Under the pieces are notes generated by a model that was given only the letters and a program-made list of their open reading frames with translations, had not been told where the DNA came from and searched no databases. DNA of 64,000 bases from Phytophthora hibernalis (taxonomy: Eukaryota; Oomycota; Peronosporomycetes; Peronosporales; Peronosporaceae): contig JAAKBF010000007.1 of NCBI GenBank assembly GCA_012656075.1, positions 1,426,001-1,490,000 on the forward strand, written 5' to 3'. How positions within the stretch are numbered: position 1 is the first letter of the stretch; every line of letters starts with the position of its first letter. Below, in pieces: positions 57,265 to 64,000 of the stretch. The position numbers and the translations under genes are program-made.

Positions 57265-58104
57265 TCACCGTCGGTAGTTCAAGCACCCTGTGCGTCTCGT
57301 TGGCAGTCTTTGCTGCCGCTGCGGCAATAGTACGCTCTTGTTTCTTCTTCCTAGCCGCTGCGACCCGGGATTTTGAATTTCCTTTGCCTTATGCTCGTCT
57401 TCGTCGTTTGGTGGGTCGTACATGGGGTCATCTCGAAATTCTTCTGGCACGTATCGACGGACTTTGTTGTAGATCGTTTGGATCTTCTCAGAATTCGGCG
57501 ACTTGAACCACGACACTAACCAGCGTAGGTCAACAGCACTCGCGTTCTGGTTCAGCTTGTTCCCGTGCGCCTTAACCGAAAACGCTCCATCATTTATCCG
57601 AGATCTGTATCGCGTCACAGTGGCTGTCGAAATCCCATAACACTTGCACCATGCCGCGCGGCACACTTGGCCAACTATCGGCATAAAATAGTTGAACTGC
57701 TCCCTCAGCCCATGGTCTCGGTGGCGGAGCACCGTGTCCGTTATCTTCAGCACTACCAACGTCGTCATGATCAGGCACTTCTTCTCGCAAGGGTCCTCTT
57801 TAATGAGTTGAGTAACTGTGTCGCGAAGTTCTTTGCCAATCGAAATGAAGCTAGTATCCTCGACGTCGGAGTTGCTGCTATCTTTATCACCTTCGCTTGG
57901 CAAAATCTCATTTCCGCTGGATACACCATCTTCTGAGTCTGGAGCCCATGCGCTGTCTGCGCTTGCGTCGCTGCTGTACGGGTCGTCTTCACCAGCGCTT
58001 ACCTCTGGCTCCTGCTGGGTGTCTCCAGTGCTGTCCGCTGTGGCCACAGCAAGCGCTGCCAGTGCTTCAATGCCAACCCGATGCCGTCGATATACCTCCG
58101 CCAA
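57265..58104 (-). CDS. Unidentified 279-residue protein, probably transposon-derived
   Basis: A single uninterrupted minus-strand frame. The N-terminal 100 residues are acidic (AGEDDPYSSDASADSAWAP, EGDKDSSNSDVEDTSF). The middle has VGQVCRAAWCKCYGISTATV, then TRYRSRINDGAFSVKAHGNK, a possible DNA-binding HTH seen in transposase-like families. The tail is basic. I cannot name a family, and no catalytic triad is visible in the part present. It lies next to the piggyBac gene on the same strand but is separated by about 350 bp of A/T-rich DNA. Confidence 0.5.
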   Translation of the reverse strand: MAEVYRRHRVGIEALAALAVATADSTGDTQQEPEVSAGEDDPYSSDASADSAWAPDSEDGVSSGNEILPSEGDKDSSNSDVEDTSFISIGKELRDTVTQLIKEDPCEKKCLIMTTLVVLKITDTVLRHRDHGLREQFNYFMPIVGQVCRAAWCKCYGISTATVTRYRSRINDGAFSVKAHGNKLNQNASAVDLRWLVSWFKSPNSEKIQTIYNKVRRYVPEEFRDDPMYDPPNDEDEHKAKEIQNPGSQRLGRRNKSVLLPQRQQRLPTRRTGCLNYRR

Positions 58105-59089
58105 ATTTAGAGATTTGACAAAATCCCTCTCTTGAAAAATTCACTTAAGTACGAAACACCAACTGTCCACTTCAAAGGCGATTATCTCGAAAACATGAAA
58201 ATGTTAACTAGCATCAGTTTGTTATGATTTAATCATAATTCATGTTGTACATACAGCATCAAAGAGCCCATCATACTGTATAATACACCTTGATATCGGT
58301 TTAGACAGGGAATAGACGCGCACTTTTTATCAAGAGACCGGGCGGGGGCGGATAGAGACAATGACCAAGCGTGTGAAATCAATGGACAAGACTGAATTCG
58401 CTCAGAATACATTGATTTCTCCCTAACTTGCACAAGACCAACACACTATCGTCACCTAGTCTGCGTTGCTACATTCTGCCCCACCCGCGGCTTCCTCTTC
58501 ACCCGTGGCTCCCTCCTCCTCGTCCTCGGCTCCCTCCTCCTCGTCTTCGGCTTCTTCCTCGTTGTCCTCGGCTTCCACTTCGCCGCTCTCTCCTTCCTCT
58601 TCATCAGGATCTTCGTCGTTGTCGCTATCCTCGCTCCGACGCTTGCGGTTGCGTGCTGATTTTGCACCCCCACCACTTCCTGTTTCTCGACTTTGAATGT
58701 CGCGACCACATCGCGGACGCGGGCGCTTCGTTCCACTTTCCCACCGGAAGTGCCATATCTGAAAACACGTCATCGATTTGCCCGTGTAGTGGAGCCAAAC
58801 TTTGTTGCACAGATATGTCCTGGTGTAGGTCAGCAACAACGTCGTTAGATTATCGCATATATCGACTGCAAATGCTAAACGAGTACGTACCGAGCCTTTT
58901 CCGACTTTCTACATGCGTTGCAGTAGTACTTGGTTGCGCGGCGCTCACCAACACGACGCTTTAGAATCGAGCATACCTTGCACTGGCGTTGTCGATGTTT
59001 TCGCACGCCGTTTACTTCTTGATACTCGGGACATTCTTGTGGCTCTTGGTCCTTTGGTAGTGGAGGCAGCACTTCTCCTGCCTGTGTCT

Positions 59090-59362
59090 ACTGTGTGGAG
59101 GCCTACAATCACATTCAGAAAAAGTTAGATGAGTTTCACAAAATCCAATTCACCATACAACATGTGGCCGATACAACATCTATCTGCACGCACAGGCCAC
59201 ACAGCTGCATACAACATGTGATCCATACAGCATGTATCTGTACGCACAGGTCGCACAGCCTAATGCAGACCACACAGCTATATACAGCATGTGACTGATC
59301 TGTACGCACAGACCACACAGCCGCGTACAACATGTCGCTGGTATAACATGAAGAACTAACAC
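59090..59362 (-). repeat. piggyBac intron filled with tandem repeats
   Basis: About 54-74-bp units on the plus strand, each starting CATACA(A/G)CATGTG and containing ATCTGTACGCACAG and CACACAGC, three to four copies between 59154 and 59350. The intron boundaries are approximate. The sequence lies between coding exons of the transposase. Confidence 0.65.
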
Positions 59363-59648
59363 GATCGGAGAAATCTTGTTCCCGTAGCTCCAGTAGCTCG
59401 GTATGCACCTCCATCATGAATTCTGCACGAGTCACAGGCCTCTGAGAACTTCTCTTTTGGGCCTCCCTGAACACAATGTAGGCGTTCACAATAGCCACAT
59501 CTACGAGTCCCATGAAGATAGACTTGTAGTATTTTTTGCACCATGTCTGCATCTGGAGCGAGTATCTCTAGCGTCGAAGCTGGTCATGAATGTCGACCCC
59601 ACCCATCCAGCGATGATAGTCGCGGACCATCGCTGGACAAGGGATAGT

Positions 59649-59750
59649 CTGCCGAATGCCTATGTTGCCGGGCGTGCGCCTCTCTATTCACGTACACAAC
59701 ATTGTCGTTAGTTTGCCTTGTAACTGATATAAATATACACTACTACGTAC
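59649..59750 (-). other. piggyBac intron (102 bp)
   Basis: GTACGTAG to TTCGGCAG, phase 0 between KAA and TIPCPAM. Contains GTACACAACATTGTC on the plus strand. Confidence 0.6.
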
Positions 59751-60174
59751 GGCAGCTTTCCATCGCTCGGCTAAACCCTGCACCGAGAAACTGCACAGGC
59801 TTCCTGTCCCACCAGACCAACCCAGTAATTTAGGGCAGGTTTTCGCCACAGCCATTCTTGTCGTTCCGTGAGGGGTCCGTTTCGGGCGGTCGCGATTCTT
59901 CTCGACAATTTGCAAAAAGTAACCAACCCTGTCTCCCATGATAGTACCAATAGTATAGAGGTTCCGATGTAGCAGCTGGACAACAAGCTGCACTGAAGTA
60001 TAAAACCGATCAGTCACCACGAGGTGATAGACTTCGTCTTGGGGGCCCGGAAGTATGGCTTCTAGGTGGCGGATTACCGCAGAAGGACCAGTATTGGGGT
60101 CGACAGACTGCTGACTTTCAGGTACGTTTCTCACCTCTTCGATTTGTTGTGCCTTGCCACAGTACACCTCAAGT

Positions 60175-60279
60175 CTACATGTTGACAGATACACCATAGA
60201 TACAGACAACATTAAGTCAGATACAACATGTTTGACTTAGCCAAAAAACGCGAGTTCCGAAGAAGTCGCGCATACGTAC
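60175..60279 (-). other. piggyBac intron with TACAACAT motifs (105 bp)
   Basis: GTACGT to ACATGTAG. Splicing joins CMR to LEVYCGK in frame. On the plus strand it holds ACAGACAACATT and GATACAACATGTT. Confidence 0.7.
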
Positions 60280-60954
60280 CTCATGCAGTATGCAGTGTCT
60301 GCGCAGCATGTCAGGAACAACTTCGTGCCCCATTTGTGCGGTTTCGCCTTGAGGTACTGCCGTGTGGGGTTGTTGCGGTTCCTCGAAGGCAGAATACCTT
60401 CGTCGAACGAAATCACTGGCGGGGTTTTGTATCCCATTGGAAACGTGCGTTGTAGTGTTTCGATAATGGATCTCACTTTCCGTGCGCGGTCCGTAGCAGC
60501 GCGAACATCCGCGTTGTTGGTAAAATGGATTATATGCTCAAAGCGGTGGCGAGCTATGAAGTCACTGAACGTCCCGTGCGGCACCGCTCCTTTCGCTGTC
60601 GTTCTCCAGTGATCACGAAATCTGCGCCGATGCGGATTCAACATCCGAGCCATTAGAAGACCCAGCACAGTCATCATTTCATGGAGCTCGATGTCGGGCT
60701 TTTTAGTCTCACGATGCATAAACCACGCCTTCGAGTTTTTGCCAGTTGCCTTCTGTTTTTCAAACATGTCATCAACTCGTGCTGTCAGATTCTGCAGGAA
60801 GTAGCGGTTCGACTCTTCTGCCACTTTCTTCCACAAACGTTTTGGTGTAGCCAAGCTGCTGCAACGTGGCCTACACCCACGCCGGATTCTGTTGATTCTC
60901 TATTGGAGCGTTCCAGGTACAATCGTAAAGTAGGAGCGGTGCATTTTATATTTA

Positions 60955-61620
60955 TTGAGCACTACTTTGTTTGATGTATTTCGAAACAGATCGCCTCCGC
61001 ACGCGCCCGTTTCCGTTGAATCTGCACCACCTGTAGTCTTGGTTGACGAAGGATCGGACCCCCAGGATTTCGAAGTACTCGACTCGGACTGTGACAAAAC
61101 TGAGACGGAGATCTGCTTCTTTGACGACGACGAGGAGTTGGTGCGCTCACGGTGTGCTGCAGAAGAAGCCGGAGAGGAAGGAGTTGACGAGTTGGGACGT
61201 AATGAGGATGAGGTTGGCAGTGAAAGTGAGGAGGTTGAAGCTGCAGAAAGCGACCCGATTACTACAGACACTACCGAAGAGGGTGGTGCTGTTGGCCAAA
61301 TTGGCGAAGATGTTGGCGCTGCTCCGTCGGCGCATCAGTGGGATGTTCTGGATAAATCGTTGATGGTCGATTTTGCCAAGGATGACGAGAACATGGTGAA
61401 CATGCGCGCGGAGGGTTGGATGTTTGGTAAGGTTGCGTGATGATGTTGTACCATGATGTTGTAGCATACAACATGTTCTAACATGTCCAATGTTGTATTT
61501 TGTGTTATGTAGACGCCATAGAGTTTCCGCCTGATCAACGTTACCCTGGATTGTATACAACGGGGACTCCAACGGAGACGGAGCTGGAGACTTGGAACTG
61601 TTCGCGTATCCAAGATACGA
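60955..61620 (+). pseudogene. piggyBac N-terminal acidic exons on the opposite strand
   Basis: A plus-strand frame (60955-61426) is acidic (DEGSDPQDFEVLDSDCDKTE, GRNEDEVGSESEEVEAAESD) and ends VNMRAEGWMFG. A GT-AG intron (61427-61512) joins it in phase to DAIEFPPDQRYPGLYTTGTP. The last segment matches the region just before the transposase core in piggyBac proteins (Y-GLY---GPT). The core itself starts on the minus strand at 60854, so this block appears inverted in place. Confidence 0.55.
61427..61512 (+). other. Intron in the inverted piggyBac block, motif-rich (86 bp)
   Basis: GTAAGG to TTATGTAG. Holds four ATGTTGT/ACAACAT units (about 61442-61496). Confidence 0.65.
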
Positions 61621-61679
61621 GTTAGAAATCGAGCGCTCAGTATCAATAAACATGCTGGATGTAGCAACATGTTGTAATG

Positions 61680-62720
61680 TACAACATTATAAGATGTTGT
61701 GCACAGGCTGGACTTGGCATGATGTTGTACATACATGCATGAAGGACAGCAACAATTGTGAGTACATGCAGTTGGATAGAACATGTATCATGTCGTACCT
61801 TGTCAATGATGATGGAAGCGTTGCTGGTGATTCCGCGGCTACTCCTTGATCGGGCATAGACTTCTTGCGCTTTGGCGTCACAGTTTACTGGAATTTGTTG
61901 CACGTTTCTTCGTAGTAGCTTGCGCAGTTCTCTTCATCTTTTCTTCTCGCAACTTCATGCGCAGCCGCACCGCTTCTTGTGCATCTGCAGCGGCGTCACA
62001 TCGATTCTCCGCAGCCTTCTTCTTAGCTACACGAGCAGCACTTGCTTTCTTGCCTTTTTGCTTCGCTGTCCCTGCATCACATCCACCAGGAGTAAGTTGT
62101 AAGCCCTTGCTGTATCCGACAACATGAAACATGCACACCTTCGACATTCACCCCTTGAGGCTTGCTGCACTTCGGTCCGGTGACACGCTTCGCCTTCTTC
62201 TTCGTCACCGTCGATGCCACCTTCTCCTCTTCACTGAATTCATCCATCTCGACCGCTTCGTATTCGTATTCGCCATCAATTTAGTCGGGATCGTAGTCGC
62301 TGTCGTCGTCCTTGGCCTTCCTCGCGACCGGCGCTTTCTTCCCGGAACCAGCAGTCGTCTTTACAACAATATCATGACGCTCCTGGGATAGCAGGCGCTT
62401 TTGTGCCCTAAGGTAAGACGCGTCCTTGCCCGTCGGAGGTCTCAACTTCTTGGGAGGGGAGCTGTGCGCGGGGCTTTACCCGTTGATGGCTGCGGGCGGT
62501 CGTCGCCGAAGTTGACGTCCTCGTCGCGCTCTCCAGACAAATATGCAACATGCTCCCTCACCAGGCGCTTCCGCTCCTCCTCGCTGCGGCCATCCAAACG
62601 CTCGATAAAGCGAAGGTGCTCGGAAAGTGATTCCTTGCGTGATTTCTTGCCTATCATGCGTGTCCTTAACCGTCTTGCGCTGTCTTCGAGTTTTCTTCGA
62701 ATGAGCGACAGCCACTGATT
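61680..62720 (-). pseudogene. Basic N-terminal exons of the piggyBac gene
   Basis: Minus order: MAVAHSKKTRRQRKTVKD, after a frame change SLSEHLRFIERLDGRSEEER, KLRPPTGKDASYLRAQKR, GEYEYEAVEMDEFSEEEKVA. Then an intron at 62072-62138, then GTAKQKGKKASAARVAKKKA and KRKKSMPDQGVAAESPA. A stop near 62283 and frame shifts at about 62660 and 61880 break it. A further donor lies at 61798 followed by motif-rich DNA. Nuclear and lysine-rich, as in transposase leader regions. Assignment to the piggyBac gene is by position and continuity. Confidence 0.5.
62072..62138 (-). other. piggyBac leader intron with motif (67 bp)
   Basis: GTGTGC to GATGCAG. Joins NVEG to TAKQKG in frame. Contains CATGTTGTC on the minus strand. 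Confidence 0.6.
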
Positions 62721-64000
62721 CGGAGGAGAGAGGGAGGAAGCTGGTATATTTTATGAACCGTTTTATGCCTAGCCCTGTGCATTTGCGGGAACGTCTCGGT
62801 TTTGTTAGGATGTGCTTATACTTGATTTCACTAAAGTTTAGCTGTTTTCCAAGCCAATCACTTATCTGACAAAAACGTAGGATAGATTTTCTACCTTAGA
62901 ACGACGTGATCAAATTGACTAAATACACTGTAAAAGGACTTCAACACTGTGAGCTTTAGTACGAGGAAGACAGGTTGCGAGCCCGAGAGCTCGTTCGTCA
63001 AGTTCACAGATTCCGCGACGGGCGAGGTCCACGTCATCCCCACGGAGGTCGTCTCGTACCAGGCACTACAAGAACATTGCGGCAGCTAGCTGTCCGTGAA
63101 ATGGGCGGCCCGAGCGTAGAGCACCCCATCGGCTTGGGCGATGGAGTTGAGGTCCTTGGCCTACTACGACAACCACGATCACGTGTGGTTTGGCCTACTC
63201 GAAGTGCACCATTGAGATGACCACAACCTGCATGTGACCGACGTGGCACCTCCGTGGCCAGCAGATTGTTCATGGAGCGCGTGATCTCAGGAACGGGGTC
63301 AGCGCCGGGTCCTGCTTCTTCAGCACGTGCGTGATATCGAACTGGGCGGAGCGCATGAGCAGCGACGCGTGGAAGACGCTAGAGCCCGTGTCGAGCCCAC
63401 GAGACCTACACGGAGCTTAGCGGCGACCATGGTCGTGGTAGGGGGTGCTGCTTGGTGTTCAGGCCAGAGACTTGCGTGAACGAAATGCCAACCTCTCTGT
63501 GATTTTCGTCGACGTCTCGTCCCAAAAAGACTACATGTATTACATCACGGTAATCCTGGCTCAACAAACGTGGCGCTAAGATGCTGCTGGCAAGCGAATT
63601 AGTGTCAACTTCAAACGCAGATACAGCTTACACATGCACTTTTAAATTTTAAAAATGGAGTGCGAGGAGCTATAGCTCGCGACAAAGTCAGTGCTATCAG
63701 GTACATATCGATACAGAGTTGTAGTCTTCTTTTACTGTGAATTCTATTTTGTGGTGCTGCGGCGTCCGCGTATGGTGTGGTGTATGAGCTGCCGTACATG
63801 TATGTTTTACAGGCGGCCCCACTGCATTGATGTTTACTTTTGACCACTAATATGGGGGCATTTCCCGTAGGATTTCACGGCGACGAAACAGGCACCATTA
63901 ATCAACCATAGACGGTGCATACAAAACCTCAGTCATTTAACTATGCTTCATTTTGTAATATTGGCGAAAGATTGCCATAAAATCCTACGAACCCATACAA
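62721..64000. other. No intact gene; degraded coding traces at 62960-63430
   Basis: Both strands show protein-like fragments. Plus: SSFVKFTDSATGEVHVIPTE near 62995-63050. Minus: DTGSSVFHASLLMRSAQFD and ITHVLKKQDPALTPF near 63395-63290. They contain stops and shifts, and I do not recognise the family. 63480-64000 holds nothing supportable. Confidence 0.35.

Larger units (their letters stand above)
58456..60854 (-). pseudogene. piggyBac-like transposase (DDE_Tnp_1_7), core and C-terminus
   Basis: Exons in minus order. 60854-60280: KRLWKKVAEESNRYFLQN, RHRFEHIIHFTNNADVR, VISFDEGILPSRNRNN (catalytic Asp), KWGTKLFLTCCADTAYC. 60174-59751: YHLVVTDRFYTSVQLVVQL (second Asp), YTIGTIMGDRVGYF. 59648-59363: RWMGGVDIHDQLR (third Asp; VDxHDQ), KYYKSIFMGLVDVAIVNAYI. 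About 59090-58893: CKVCSILKRRVGERRATKYY with CNAC (zinc cluster). Last exon: VWLHYTGKSMTCFQIWHFRW, then an acidic tail to a stop at 58456. An in-frame TAG lies after DQLRR (about 59570). The enzyme would excise and insert elements at TTAA. The introns carry the motif described in the findings. Confidence 0.8.

Noticed and set aside
59136..59362. C-rich peptide (LCVQIHAVWITCC...) as an exon or Cys-rich effector
   Set aside because: It comes from reading the tandem repeat through the intron; coding similarity to piggyBac stops at the donor near 59362 and resumes near 59090.

Overview
The window reads as nuclear DNA of an oomycete, most likely a Phytophthora-type plant pathogen. Support comes from short GT-AG introns of about 60-120 bp, a degraded Crinkler (CRN) effector locus, a secreted jacalin-like lectin, and Gypsy, Copia, piggyBac, MULE, hAT and LINE relics around a few compact host genes. 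There is no sign of operons, CRISPR arrays, rRNA or a bacterial origin.

Layout. 0-5.3 kb is a host gene cluster: a ubiquitin-like/RanBP2 zinc-finger protein, a Cms1-type 90S pre-ribosome factor, a broken CRN pseudogene ending in a small copy of the Cms1 3' end, and a mitochondrial carrier on the minus strand. 5.46-17.49 kb is one 12-kb Gypsy element with near-identical 620-630 bp LTRs. Its gag and integrase C-terminus lie on the plus strand, while the middle of pol lies on the minus strand in two adjacent blocks. It also has an antisense acidic ORF and a membrane-protein-like ORF before the 3' LTR. 17.5-25.5 kb is a mosaic of transposon pieces: a pogo-like DDE transposase, a chromovirus integrase with chromodomain, a Tc1-like transposase, and a chromovirus gag-protease split by a roughly 0.7-kb inverted-repeat element. 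25.5-32.7 kb holds short repeats, an HTH transposase piece and a Mutator-like transposase with a SWIM motif. 32.7-38.05 kb is a LINE with endonuclease, RT, zinc finger and RNase H. 39.78-46.58 kb is a non-autonomous hAT-like element (16-bp terminal inverted repeats, CTTACAT duplication) carrying a complete Copia element (284-bp LTRs, TCCTC duplication).

From 46.7 kb host genes return: an intact short-chain dehydrogenase, and a COG4 (Golgi tethering complex) gene cut by a 2.09-kb element with perfect 33-bp inverted repeats. Then come a jacalin-like secreted lectin, a Myb-like/DOT1-like methyltransferase relic separated by a tandem repeat, an open 279-codon minus-strand ORF of unknown role, and a multi-exon piggyBac transposase gene (58.4-62.7 kb). 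The introns of that gene share a TACAACAT/ATGTTGTA motif.

Caveat. Many otherwise well-conserved reading frames carry single-base frameshifts, mostly apparent deletions and several in C, G or A runs. This suggests homopolymer sequencing or assembly error on top of real pseudogenisation. The two most unusual structures are the motif-sharing piggyBac introns and the inverted internal blocks in both the Gypsy and the piggyBac elements.
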